Positions 54,261 to 64,000 of a stretch of 64,000 bases of DNA are shown one piece after another (the first letter of the stretch is position 1; every line of letters begins with the position of its first letter). Both the position numbers and the translations under genes were made by a program. The notes below the pieces were generated by a model. It had not been told where the DNA came from and searched no databases. It saw only the letters and a list, made by a program, of their open reading frames with translations. This DNA is from Archivesica marissinica. Lineage: Eukaryota; Mollusca; Bivalvia; Venerida; Vesicomyidae. The stretch is taken from NCBI GenBank assembly GCA_014843695.1, contig CM026402.1, positions 21,151,911-21,215,910 on the forward strand, in the 5' to 3' direction.

Positions 54261-54903
54261 CATAGCATTTAGATAATGGATCTTCTTCCATGTATATATC
54301 AGGATCCATTTCAGACTGTACATTTTACCCCAAAAGTGTGGGAAGTTCTCCCAATTATGTCGGTGAATATGTTCGATGGTCGGTCTTACAGAATACTTTC
54401 AATAATTCCCGCATATATAGTACCTCGAAAATAAGGTCTTTAGTACAGGATTTATTCACTCCTGGTTTTTTTGTTTACTTCCTGTTGTTACAAAGGTTGT
54501 GAAATTGAAAAAGTGAGGTGATTGAAATGATTAATATTGATAACGTTTGAGAAATGTTCAGTAAAAAATGTCAACCAATAGAAGTAACAAAGAGAAAAAT
54601 GTAAAGAATCGGCAAGCTGTAATGGGCGACTTCTTTTCGAAATCCGTAAGTCAATGTCACGTCTCACGGATCATCGGATGTGTTTTCCCCAATTTCGGTT
54701 TCGATTTCGATTTGCGATAAAACTAAGAATAAGAAACGTAGAAAGCAGTTATAATTGATGACATGCAGTTTTAGTTGTGTACAGTATAGATAAGTGTGTT
54801 ATAATATTTCATATACTCTTTTTATAACATGTTCTTTATGTATATTGATAATCAGTTGATAATGGTTAATTAGCATGTAACCACCATGTTTCATTCGAAT
54901 GCA
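54261..54903. other. Intergenic, nothing firmly recognised
   Basis: Contains a short ATG frame with a GTAAGT donor (54622-54645) that might be a first exon, without further support. Confidence 0.4.
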
Positions 54904-55345
54904 GGAGGTTTCGTCAACTGGATGTTTCGTCAACAAGGCAATATAGAGGGAAATTGTTAAGAGGTTTCGTCAACGATGTGATTATGTGAGAGGTTTCGTC
55001 AATTAGGCGATTAAGCAACAATAATTGAAGCTTGCAAGCGTACAATGTAAGCCCTTTTTTCTAGATGCATGTCACATGCCAAAGCCAAGTAAAGATATAT
55101 ATTCCACTGGAATCAGCGGATCTACCGGAAGATTTCTACACTGGGACTGTCAGCCATCTATAACAAATATACATAAAAATCACATAAAAATGAAAATAAC
55201 ACAGATCTAGTTAAATCTTTTAACAATTAATGTCCACAACTAAGTCCTTGCCAATTAATAACTTACAAACATTTCACATCAAATGACATCGTTGACGAAA
55301 CCTCCAGGGTTGACGAAACCTCTAGTTGACGAAACCTCCGACACC
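54904..55345. mobile_element. Inverted-repeat element with repeated GTTGACGAAACCTC motif
   Basis: GAGGTTTCGTCAAC or a close variant occurs four times at 54904-55010, and its reverse complement three times at 55293-55340. The ~280 bp between has no coding capacity. Confidence 0.7.
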
Positions 55346-55346
55346 C

Positions 55347-55556
55347 TTTCATTCTCTAACCCTTTCCTTCATGGAGATTTAGGTTAATATACTATTATAT
55401 CTCCATACAAACGACAGCCATTTAACCCTTTCCTTTATAGAGATTTAGGTTAATATACTATATATCTCCATACAAACGACAGCCATTTAACCCTTTCCTT
55501 CATGGAGATTTAGGTTAATATACTATTATATCTCCATACAAACGACAGCCATTTAG
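55347..55556. repeat. ~66-bp tandem repeat, three copies
   Basis: Each unit has TAACCCTTTCCTTCATGGAG, ATTTAGGTTAATATACTA and ACAAACGACAGCCATT. Confidence 0.9.
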
Positions 55557-55639
55557 CTTTCATGCAGTGGATAAGTATTCGCCATAGTCCCACCTCCATA
55601 GATATTACTGGGACTACATGAGATTCCGGCATTTATTAT

Positions 55640-55688
55640 GAACATTGGTTTGGCTACTACATTGTCAATGTATGTCATATTGGTAAAA
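55640..55688 (-). repeat. Fragment matching the 63352 array unit
   Basis: Its reverse complement contains ACATACATTGACAATGTAG and TAGCCAAACCAATGTTC, the same text as the array at the right edge. Confidence 0.8.
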
Positions 55689-55689
55689 T

Positions 55690-56537
55690 AAATTACCTAT
55701 CTTTTAGTAATTTGTTACTATTCTAGGTACATTGAGATAGCGAAGTTAAATGGAACATCTTCGGAAGATGTTATCATACATTTCAAATCGATATTAGCAA
55801 GGCACGGTCTCTGTGATGTCATTGTTAGTGACAATGGCCCGCAATACGCGTCGAGTACTTTCAAGCAGTTTACTGATGAATTCGGTATCGAACACAGGAC
55901 TAGCAGTCCCAGATATCCATTAGGGAATTCAGAGACTGAACGTGCGGTACAAACAATTAAACGTTTGCTAGGCAAATGTACAGACCCTTACGTTGCGCTG
56001 CTAAATTATCGTGCTACTCCGTTAGCAAACGGTCATTCTCCTGCAGAACTTCTGTTTGGGAGAAAAATCCGGACAAAACTGCCTACAATGCCGGAAAATC
56101 TAATGCCGAAGCATATTGACAGCAAGAAATTGCACCAAACCGAAACTAAAAATCGGTTGTATTCAAAGCAAAATTACGACAGGGCTAGGAAATCACATTC
56201 CTTGCCTCTTCAAAAAGGGGGATAGCGTATATATTAAAGATGCTAACATAGAAGGCAAAATTATCCAAGAAGCGTCGCGCCCAAGATCATTTGTTGTAGA
56301 CACGCCTAGATCCACGATAGAATGAAATCGAAGACATTTAGTCAGATTAAATAAAAGAGTTGATTTTAATAAAGATATTGATTTCCCAAACCAAGCAAAT
56401 GTTGAAAACTCAAATTATACTGACTTTACAGCACCAGTGAAGAGCATTGAAACTGATAAAAATGTGTCTACCCAAAACACTGGTTGTATGACACGCAGTG
56501 GAAGGTTATCAAAGCCTCCAGATAAACTGGATTTATA
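55690..56537 (+). pseudogene. Gypsy-like LTR retrotransposon integrase, decayed
   Basis: The first frame reads ITYLLVICYYSRYIEIAKL, then VSDNGPQYASSTFKQF and ETERAVQTIKRLL, and AELLFGRKIRTKLP: the integrase core of Ty3/Gypsy elements. The second catalytic aspartate (DNGPQY, 55830) and the glutamate are visible; the position of the first catalytic aspartate reads cysteine. A frameshift in a G run at 56217-56221 shifts to a second frame with GDSVYIKD and FVVDTPRSTIE, and a stop at 56323-56325 interrupts it before NRRHLVRLNKR. Upstream gag, protease and RT are absent. It cannot be active. Confidence 0.92.
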
Positions 56538-56787
56538 ATTGGTTCATGATGATAGAATAATTGTTCTAAATATCAAATGTCAGAGAGAGGAAATATGTGT
56601 TATCACCTATTATAGTATCACCAGACAAATTACAAGCGATATGTTTGACATTCAGGCGTGTGAAATATTACTAGTAGATAAACACATCTGTATACTAAAT
56701 AGTTTATGTACATTGGTAACAATAATTGCACCTCACATTAATGCTGATGCATGGAAGTTTATTAAGTTTAAATAGTTCTTTTTAAAC

Positions 56788-56800
56788 TTTGAAAAGGGGG
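56788..56800 (+). other. Polypurine tract of the Gypsy-like element
   Basis: GAAAAGGGGG lies immediately before a TGTTGTG start, the usual arrangement of a polypurine tract next to a 3' LTR. Confidence 0.6.
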
Positions 56801-57010
56801 TGTTGTGTATCTGAATTATATACATACCAAGGGACACAACAATGCTGCTTCAGCAACACTGTTAGTACATGAGTTACTGTTACTGCACTATATAATAAGC
56901 ATGTCCCATTGTTATAGTATGCATTGTATTGAATACCATCGTTGTATTTGTATCATGTAGATTAAACTGTAGTAAACTATCAAAACGTTATTCGTATTGG
57001 GTCTCGAACC
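56801..57010 (+). mobile_element. Probable 3' LTR of the Gypsy-like element
   Basis: The sequence begins TGTTGTGTATCTG right after the polypurine tract. The right boundary is uncertain because no 5' LTR is present in the window for comparison. Confidence 0.45.
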
Positions 57011-57457
57011 CATACTTAGAAATAATAGATATACTGACAAGTCAATGACATAACAGGGATGTTGCTGTATACCGGTAAACCCAGGTGTAATTAGCGGAAT
57101 AAGGTATACCGCTGTACAAAATTAATATACGGGACAATTTGTTCTCTCAACCCCTGTGCTAGATTCGGAACATTATTCCGTACGATCAATGAAATTGGAT
57201 GAGCGAAGTCAACTTCTTATGGAAATTGGCAAGATTAGCTGTGTCCAAATTAAATCTGTCAGCTAATCCTTTATAAGCAGGATGTTTATTTGGGTATAGG
57301 CAATATAGGCGACGTTAATTGACCTCGATTACAAGTAATTGTTGTTGGCATGGCGCCAGCTCATCAAAGCTATACCAGGAACCTGTCAATCAAATTGATA
57401 TTGTTTATACCAAGAAACAAGAAGATCAAAGCTCTTGTATGACATAATAAAATTTGC

Positions 57458-57745
57458 ACAGACGGGTCTGTAGTCCAGTGGTAACATGCTGGACTGATAA
57501 TCCAGGGATCGCAGGTTCGATCCCTCGTCTGACCCTAATAAAATTAACAGTCTTTTAGATGGAACTTTAAACCGAGGTCTCGTGTCGGTGCTTTGCACCG
57601 TGCACGTAAAAGAACCAGAGGAGACTCTGGAATGGATCTCTGTCTATATCATTGCACTATCCTCCAAAAAATTAAAATGACTAATCTCTTCAGGAGGCGT
57701 CGCTCATATGAGCAACTGGTAGCGACGATAAATAAACGTAAAACA
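57458..57745 (+). mobile_element. SINE family B
   Basis: A full-length copy from CAGACGGGTCTGTAGTCCAG to GCGACGATAAATAAACG. Confidence 0.9.
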
Positions 57746-57805
57746 CACAAATAAAATTTGCACAGTTGACATGGGACACTAGTAAAAACGTGTATGTATT
57801 TCATT

Positions 57806-57895
57806 TACAGGAGCTTGTAATTTTTTCCATAATTGGTATAGTGCACCAAAAGCATTGCACCTCTATCCTAGAACCTCTCTATTAAACAAGTAACA
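57806..57895 (+). mobile_element. Foldback hairpin family, decayed arm
   Basis: ACAGGAGCTTGTAATTTTTTCC and CACCTCTATCCTAGAACC resemble one arm of the element at 51403. Confidence 0.5.
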
Positions 57896-58162
57896 CTGTG
57901 AAAACAGTGATGGATTTATATTGTCTGAAACAATTACAATACAATGTGTAAAGTTGCATAATATTGTGGAATTAATTTCGCAACTTTTATGTCAGGCTAA
58001 AATTGTGCATGTACATAATTTATATTCAAATCCCTTCAAACAAACAGTAAATAAAGATCTATATAGATCTATATATGTGAAGGTTTGACACCATTAATAG
58101 TGCTTGACCATTATGCATCATTTGTAAGTGTTGATGGTACATGTACCTACTGTGTCCACCTC

Positions 58163-58421
58163 TGTGGTCGACCGCTTCTGTGGTCGAGTGGTTAAGGTCG
58201 CTGACTTGTATACCACTGTAACCTATCATCACTGATGGTCACGGGTTCGAGCCACGCTCAGGTCGTGTCTCATTTATATGAAAAAGTTGGCAGTTTACTG
58301 GCAAGTACTGGTTAACCGCTGGAGCCTGCCCATGAAAAGTGTTGTTAGGTAATCTGCCCGCCGGCGATATAGCCCAAAATGGTGCTGATGCAGGCGTAAA
58401 ACCCGAAATATAACATAACAT
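58163..58421 (+). mobile_element. SINE family C
   Basis: The plus-oriented copy reads GTGGTCGAGTGGTTAAGGTC, then GGGTTCGAGCC, and ends AACCCGAAATATAACATAAC. Confidence 0.87.
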
Positions 58422-59004
58422 GAAAATGCAAGTTACCGAAAATTATGTAGTGAAAAGCACACGTCCCCCTAATTTCTCCTTACTTCTCCCTAAATTGGCT
58501 GGAGGAGGAAATGACTTCCCCCTAAATATTGGACCAAAATTGAACCCTGGTGTTTGGCTGCGTCTGTGTACATGATAATTAAAAAAGTGGATCGATTTTG
58601 AAGAAACTCGGTGGCTATATAACTACGAAGTCTGTCAAGGAATGTGGTTAACTTATGGCGGACTATTATATTATATAAGGGACTATTCCGCAAAGGTGAA
58701 ATCAAGCATTTGTTCTTGTGTCCAGTGTGTTGTTTGCATCTTCACGGGTGTCTTCTCTAGTTGTTGTTATATTGGTTGATTAATTCTATTTACTATTGGG
58801 TGGTACACCGTGGTACGTATTGCGGTACAAACTTGCGTATTGCAATATACCTCGGTACGGTTATGATGTGCAATACCCACTCCTAGTTTAAGCTATAGGT
58901 TAATTACCACAACAACAGAGTACTACAAGTTCTCCTATTTTACACTGAACAATCTCCCTCCTGACTTTGCCAAACTCCTTTCCATAGTAATGTGTGGTAT
59001 CTGT
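58422..59004. other. Intergenic, nothing recognised
   Basis: CTCCCTAAATTGG near 58488 hints at a decayed CAGGG-family MITE but cannot be delimited. Confidence 0.4.
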
Positions 59005-59165
59005 GGGCGAGCGTCGGATTTGGAATCGTACGGTCCCGGGTGCGATACTCGGTCAGGCCTCGTATGTAGTGTCATTGAGCAAGGGCACCTAACACATTGC
59101 TTAGTATCGGTTAACCACTCAGGTCGACTAAGCCTGCCCAGGAAAATATGTCTAGGTCCCCGCAT
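59005..59165 (+). mobile_element. SINE family G, single block
   Basis: GCGTCGGATTTGGAATCG, GGGTGCGATACTCGG and CATTGCTTAGTATCGGTTAA match the family at 17950, without the internal triplication. Confidence 0.72.
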
Positions 59166-59174
59166 GGGGTTTGA

Positions 59175-59420
59175 CATTAATGGAACATGCATACATAGAG
59201 TATTTCAATGCAAGGCCCACACCTACACGACTCCGGTTAGATCAACACTTGAGTACACATCAACAGTGCATGCAGGATCCACACATCCAGGTCTGCATAC
59301 AACAGCTAGAGGCAGTTCAGCGAAGGGTGGCACGCTTTGTCACGGGAGACTATATCACTATGCAGCTCCTCCCAGATGAAAATCGACCTTGAATGGCAAT
59401 CCCTCTTAACACAGATGACA
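59175..59420 (+). pseudogene. LINE reverse transcriptase fragment, frameshifted
   Basis: One frame gives TTPVRSTLEYTSTVHAGSTH and a second gives QQLEAVQRRVARFVTGDY. Together these are the RPxLEYxSxVW and LEAVQRRxARFV blocks of LINE RTs, separated by a frameshift. Confidence 0.78.
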
Positions 59421-59499
59421 ATGATGTATCAGACGATTGATCATCTATATATATGTCATTTGTCGGCACAGTTAAGACATTCCTATTGTTGTGTGATTT

Positions 59500-59792
59500 T
59501 ACGTTTATTTATCGTCGCTACCGGTTGCCCATATGAGCGACGTCTCCTGAAGAGAATCCAAGAGATTAGTAATTTTAGATTTTGGAGGATAGTGCAATGA
59601 TACAGACAGAGACCCATTCCAGAGTCTCCTCTGGTTCCTTTACGTGCACAGTGTAAAGCACCGACACGAGACATCGTTTAACGTCACATCTGAAAGACTG
59701 TTAATTTTATTAGGGTCAGGCGGGGGATCGAACCTGCGATCCCTGGATTACCAGTCCAGCGTGTTACCACTGGACTACAGATCCGTCTGCGG
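59500..59792 (-). mobile_element. SINE family B
   Basis: Full length and reverse-oriented. The head ends near 59792 (complement of CAGACGGATCTGTAGTCC) and contains a short internal duplication of the AAGAGA motif near 59550. Confidence 0.9.
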
Positions 59793-59927
59793 TATCCGAT
59801 GCTACCTGCAAATTCTGGATTCTCTGGCTAGTGTGGATGTCTGGTCATCCATGTGATTATGAACTATTCTAATACTTTCCTTTTTTTCCTTTTGTAATAA
59901 AATTATTGAGATATTTGTCCATAAAAT

Positions 59928-60450
59928 TCAGAGTTCATCGTTGGGGGCAACATGGACGAAATATTCGCTGTTGGGAACATTACTTCACTCACTGGTTCCC
60001 CATAGCCTGGTTTCCAATCTGTTCACTTTTTAACTTCTTGCAAACTCAACACGGCTCAAATTAACAGTTTTGGTGTTAAATGAATATATTTATATAACTG
60101 ACCAGGCAAAATATATATCGACGCCTGTTACCAGGCTAGGTTCCCCACTGCCTCCTAAAAAAATAATTTTTGTTATTACAATTTCATACAAACTCTTGTA
60201 CAATATTACTGGCCATTGTGAAGCACTCCTATTCAAATGTTTATATACAGCTTTCTGTCCAATTCCTTATATCAGTTGTTGTAAATAATCATGTATTGAC
60301 AGAAAATAAATATGTTTAAACTAAATGTTTATATAATTGTCATATTGTGTATTTTAACACTATATTTTTTTGAAATTTATTAAATGATACCATTTAAGGG
60401 TGCAGTCACGTGGTTTCACGCTTCTCCCAATAATTCTGAACTAACCTTGC
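59928..60450 (+). mobile_element. MITE (CAGGG family), diverged long variant
   Basis: CAGAGTTCATCGTTGGGGGC to ATTCTGAACTAACCTTGCAG. Its internal segment at about 60065-60145 is the reverse complement of the extra segment in the 48776 copy. Confidence 0.6.
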
Positions 60451-60515
60451 AGGGATCATTTTAGAGGGTGATGTGGGTGAAATTGTCGCCCTAGGGACCC
60501 TGACTTCGGTCCTTG
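60449..60515 (+). mobile_element. MITE (CAGGG family), 5' fragment
   Basis: GCAGGGATCATTTTAGAGGG and CGCCCTAGGGACCCTGACTT; it is then replaced by another repeat. Confidence 0.7.
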
Positions 60516-60516
60516 T

Positions 60517-60792
60517 AAAATATACAGGAATCCCTCTGTCTGAATGTTTGTCTGTGCCATTTTTGTCACAAATTGAAAAACACTGGAATCAATTTAAAAA
60601 ACTTGGAGCCAACTAAGAGCCATATAGTTCACAAATAAATATTTGAAGCCATGTATTTGACAAAAAATGTGCCCAAAAAAAAAAGTTAAAAACAAATGTT
60701 GTGCCAAATATTTTCGCAATTTCATAAAATTTAGTGCCAATATTTGTTTTTTGTCGCAATTGGCAACCGACAGCGGGAAGGAACCCCGATAT
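60517..60792 (+). mobile_element. Interspersed repeat, same family as 39387
   Basis: It contains GAGCCATATAGTTCACAAAT, TTTTTTGTCGCAATTGGCAA and an end resembling GGGAAGGAACCCCG. Confidence 0.62.
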
Positions 60793-60920
60793 ATAATTTT
60801 TGTTCATAATTGCCACTTTTAATGTACTCAAGCTGTAGATCAAGATTGTAAAGGTCTTTGTATGTATGTACCGTAGATAGATATCAACTTCTTATTTTAT
60901 TTAAGAATATTTGATCAGCT

Positions 60921-61338
60921 GCAGGGATCAGTTTAGAGGGCGATGTGGGCGAAATTGTCGCCCTAGGGACCTTGACTTCGCCCTCTGGGGGCCCCACTTC
61001 TACCTAAAAAAATTTTGTCTAGTAAGATACACTGGCCCATTATAAAGCACTCCTTCTAGAGGGCGATGTGGGCGAAATTGTCGCCCTAGGGACCCTGACT
61101 TCGCCCTCTGGGGGCCCCACTTATCCCTAAAAAAAAAAAATACTATTTTCAAACAAACTTTTGTCTAGTAAGATACACTGGCCCATTATAAAGTACTCCT
61201 TCTATTCAAATGTTGTATTTAATGGTTGTACTGTGCATTTTAACCCTATTTTGCAGAAGTATATTAAAGAACACCATTTAAGGAAGCGACCATGCGCTTT
61301 CTCACTTCTCCCAACAATTCTGACCTAGAATTACCCTG
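60921..61338 (+). mobile_element. MITE (CAGGG family) with internal duplication
   Basis: The block from TTTAGAGGGCGATGTGGGCG to the A-rich stretch occurs twice (60931-61055, 61057-61195). The element ends just before OGFR-like exon A. Confidence 0.8.
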
Positions 61339-61361
61339 AGCTGATGCATGTTTATTCACAG

Positions 61362-61668
61362 TTACTTTGAACTTTATCAGGATAAATCACATAAGTCTAC
61401 AAAAACTTCCGTGGCGAACAAGACAATTGAGGCTAAGAAAGAACGGGAACAGAGAGCAACTGAGAAGGTCAATCCAGAAAAGAACAAAGCTTCTGGGAAA
61501 GGACCGAAACTAGACTCCAAGATAAGTGAGAAGAAGGTGAACTCTGAGGAGAAGAAATCGAGTGAGAAGGGCAGTTTGAAGAGGAAAGTGACTGGTGCAG
61601 GCATGTTTACATTCTCATGGACCCGGGGTGCCCAAAGGGATACGGAGGAATACAGAAATGGGTACCCA
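61362..61668 (+). CDS. OGFR-like exon A
   Basis: A TTATTCACAG acceptor and GTAAGT donor bound 307 bp. The exon is K/E/S-rich, then reads FTFSWTRGAQRDTEEYRNGY, the lead-in to the OGFr_N domain (compare RDxxxYRxxYP). It begins with one base of a split codon. A MITE ends about 23 bp upstream of the acceptor. Confidence 0.85.
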
Positions 61669-61770
61669 GTAAGTATTCACCACTTTATTCCCAGTTTGAC
61701 AATCTGTTGACAGTTATGCTATATTCTCGTGAACACTGGAGGCCCAGAGGCTGTTTTGTTACATAGATTC

Positions 61771-61815
<45 letters not shown>

Positions 61816-63340
61816 TTATTTATAGACGCCTCAACCAAAAAGGGTCATGGAGCATCTGATAAAATATTTTTATGGTACAATTATGTAAATTTTGATTAAA
61901 TGTTACACCATTTCAATATACAGATTTATACATGTTAAAATATATTTATTATAATTTGTTAAAAATATTTGTTTCCTTTAAAAAGGATAAAATCAACTTT
62001 CGTTCTACATTATTAAAAATATTTTTCATAGAATTTTCTATATAGTAGCGGGATCTAATCTCATTCACATCGATACATTCAGTCAATATATGTTTGATTG
62101 TAAAATTTTCTTGGCAAGGGATACATTCTGGTGGATCCTTGCAGTTCAGAATAAAGAAATGAGTAAGATAAGAGTGTCCAATACGACACCGGGTCAAACA
62201 TAGATTCATCCATTTTATATCCCAGGGAATATTTTTATGACTCATTTTCAGCAAATTTATATTTTAGGGTAAGATGGACCACCCTGACCTGAATGACAAT
62301 TACAGATTCTACATGAATCAAATTCCATCAAAGCCTGACGGTAAGATATTAATACATCATATACATCTACATTCTTGTGCACTGATTCAGGGATCATTCT
62401 AGAGGGCGATATGGACGAAATTGTCGCCCTAGGGACTCTGATTTCGCCCTTTGGGGGCCCCACTTCTCCCTAAAAAAAACACCAAATTTTGTCTAGTAAG
62501 ATACACTGGCCCATTATAAAGCACTCCTTCTATTCAAATGTTGTATTTAATGGTTGTACTGTGCATTTTAACCCTATTTTGCAGAAGTATATTAAAGAAC
62601 ACCATTTAAGGAAATGATCACGCGCTTTCTCACTTCTCCCAAAAATTCTGACCTAGAATGAACCCTGCTGATTCTTTCAATATGAATGTGAATTTAACCC
62701 ATTCAACACCAAGTAACTGACATGGACTGGTCCATGATATTTTTAGACCAATAAATTAATAACAAAATTACATTTGGATCAGTTCATTTATCAAAATGGG
62801 TAATCTTTTTTCTAAAAATAGTTATATTACTTGAAAAAAGTGCAGATCCTGATGAGACGGCTCATCATGAGCCGGCTCATCTGGATCTACACTTTTTTGT
62901 AAGCCAATTTAGAGGTATGTGGTGTTGAAAGGGTTAACATTCAACAAACCTTGATTCTTGTTGCATTTGCCTGCGAATGAAAACTGCATATGAAGTAGTG
63001 AAGCATATGTATATATATTTTTATCTCAAAAAATGTCTGTATCATTTTATATCATGATTGAATTGCTTTATAATTAGCTGATGGGCCTGAGTCAGTATCA
63101 ATTATAGTTTGTTTTGGTTATAAAATATGAAGGCGCAGTCCACTAAATTTAATTAGAATAATCTGGTATTGCCATTGTTCCATATCCGATCTGTTTTTCA
63201 AAACTTTAACCCTGTTTAGTTGTATTGTTTCGTTTGATAGACTACTCTGCCTCTTATACAGGTGATTTTATTGACACTATCCATGTGAATTGGTGGGGAG
63301 AATACAGGCAGTTAGAGGCACACCATGGATATATACAGTG
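61362..63340 (+). CDS. Opioid growth factor receptor-like protein, partial (three exons)
   Basis: Three phase-consistent exons (61362-61668, 62268-62340, 63262-63340) read from a lysine/glutamate-rich segment into the start of an OGFr_N domain. The diagnostic residues are FYMNQIPSKPDGDFIDTIH and WWGEYRQLEAHHGYIQW, the family's FYxNxIxFxPxGxFIEDI and LExNHSYIQW blocks. In vertebrates OGFR binds met-enkephalin and restrains growth; the function of invertebrate relatives is not established. Both gene ends are missing: exon A starts in phase 2, so at least one exon lies upstream, and the domain continues beyond the donor at 63341, outside the window. Residues from exon A include EAKKEREQRATEKVN, a low-complexity basic stretch that may be disordered. 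Confidence 0.9.
61766..61813. repeat. GATT microsatellite, the tail of an antisense LINE
   Basis: About eleven GATT units directly downstream (in LINE orientation) of the LINE 3' UTR. Confidence 0.93.
61766..62258 (-). mobile_element. LINE 3' end, antisense in OGFR-like intron
   Basis: On the minus strand a ~100-codon frame reads LTRCRIGHSYLTHFFILNC then PPECIPCQENFTIKHILTEC, the RxRxGHxxLTH and CxxCxxxxTxxHILxEC blocks at the end of LINE ORF2 (RNase H/zinc-knuckle tail). After its stop comes a short 3' UTR and a TCAA-repeat tail (GATT repeats on the plus strand, 61766-61813), as seen for LINEs with simple-repeat tails. Confidence 0.85.
62268..62340 (+). CDS. OGFR-like exon B
   Basis: A TATTTTAG acceptor and GTAAGA donor bound 73 bp encoding GKMDHPDLNDNYRFYMNQI and PSKPD. 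Its acceptor sits directly beside an antisense LINE fragment in the upstream intron. Confidence 0.92.
62388..62667 (+). mobile_element. MITE (CAGGG family) with 6-bp flanking repeat
   Basis: A complete 280-bp copy from CAGGGATCATTCTAGAGGGC to ACCTAGAATGAACCCTG. It is flanked by CTGATT on both sides (62382-62387, 62668-62673), a likely target-site duplication. Confidence 0.85.
62694..62937 (+). mobile_element. MITE (TTAACCC...GGGTTAA), full length
   Basis: It has the same structure as the copy at 40971, with the centre reading GGCTCATCATGAGCC. It lies in the second intron of the OGFR-like gene. Confidence 0.85.
63262..63340 (+). CDS. OGFR-like exon C
   Basis: A TTATACAG acceptor and GTAATA donor bound 79 bp encoding DFIDTIHVNWWGEYRQLEAH then HGYIQW. 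This is the best conserved block of the OGFr_N family. It ends two bases into a codon; the next exon is outside the window. Confidence 0.95.
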
Positions 63341-63351
63341 GTAATATGTTA

Positions 63352-64000
63352 AATTAACCCTTTCCCCCATAGAAGCACATCTTGACACCTTTACCAATAT
63401 GACATACATTGACAATGTAGTAGCCAAACCAATGTTCGTAAACCCTTTCCCCCATAGAAGCACATCTTGACACCATTATGACATACATTGACAATGTAGT
63501 AGCCAAACCAATGTTCGTAAACCCTTTCCCCCATAGAAGCACATCTTGACACCTTTACCAATATGACATACATTGACAATGTAGTAGCCAAACCAATGTT
63601 CGTAAACCCTTTCCTTCATAGAAGCACCTCTTGACACCATTACGACATACATTGACAATGTAGTAGCCAAACCAATGTTCGTAAACCCTTTCCTTCATAG
63701 AAGCACCTCTTGACACCTTTACCAATACGACACACATTGACAATGTAGTAGCCAAACCAATGTTCGTAAACCCTTTCCTTCATAGAAGCACCTCTTGACA
63801 CCATTACCAATACGACATACATTGACAATGTAGTAGCCAAACCAATGTTCGTAAACCCTTCCCCCCATAGAAGCACCTCTTGACACCATTACCAATACGA
63901 CATACATTCACAATATAGTAGCCAAACCAATGTTCATTAACCCTCTTCCCTCATAGAAGCACCTCTTGACGACATTACCAATACGACATACATTCACAAT
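63352..64000. repeat. 85/79-bp tandem repeat, continuing beyond the window
   Basis: Units contain AACCCTTTCCCCCATAGAAG, CACATCTTGACACC and ATTGACAATGTAGTAGCC. Units with and without a CCAATA-containing insert alternate. It begins 12 bp after OGFR-like exon C. Confidence 0.95.

Noticed and set aside
54622..54645. Possible first exon of the OGFR-like gene (short ATG frame followed by GTAAGT)
   Set aside because: It ends in phase 0, but exon A needs two incoming bases; joining them directly gives an immediate stop. Without an intermediate exon there is no support.

Overview
This is nuclear DNA from an animal, most probably a bivalve mollusc. That placement is an inference: the intron-rich gene structure, several tRNA-derived SINE families, abundant short inverted-repeat transposons (MITEs) and very large minisatellites fit a bivalve, but no single marker proves it. 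Nothing in the window looks prokaryotic.

Two protein-coding genes can be read from splice-consistent exons. The larger is a LIN9 orthologue (MuvB/DREAM cell-cycle repressor complex) on the minus strand. I reconstruct 15 coding exons from the start codon at 51095 to the stop at 20421, about 520 residues, with every exon-exon phase agreeing. The second is the 5' part of an opioid-growth-factor-receptor-like gene (OGFr_N domain) on the plus strand, with three exons between 61362 and 63340; it runs off the right edge. The two genes point away from each other, with about 10 kb between them filled with transposon debris.

Layout: 1-140 SINE end; 141-1490 nothing recognised; 1541-11066 a 9.5-kb minisatellite; 11497-12412 a 46-bp minisatellite; 12790-14236 an 18-bp minisatellite; 14290-15300 a diverged repeat; 15776-17646 a 5'-truncated non-LTR retrotransposon with an open reverse-transcriptase frame and target-site duplications; 17950-20420 SINEs and MITEs; 20421-51095 LIN9, whose introns hold most of the remaining arrays, including a 6-kb array of 39-bp units (32165-38165); 51400-61340 foldback elements, LINE fragments, a decayed Gypsy integrase with a probable 3' LTR, SINEs and MITEs; 61362-63340 OGFR-like exons; 63352-64000 an 85-bp tandem array.

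Two themes stand out. First, three LIN9 exons have partial copies nearby: the donor end of exon 11 is repeated in four tandem units, a donor-spanning piece of exon 5 is duplicated, and a degenerate piece of exon 9 sits on the far side of the 6-kb array. Second, two SINE families with different tRNA-like heads share one 3' tail, and the 3' end of the LINE at 15776-17646 resembles that tail, which suggests a LINE/SINE partnership. Almost all long open frames in the window are artefacts of tandem units whose length is a multiple of three.
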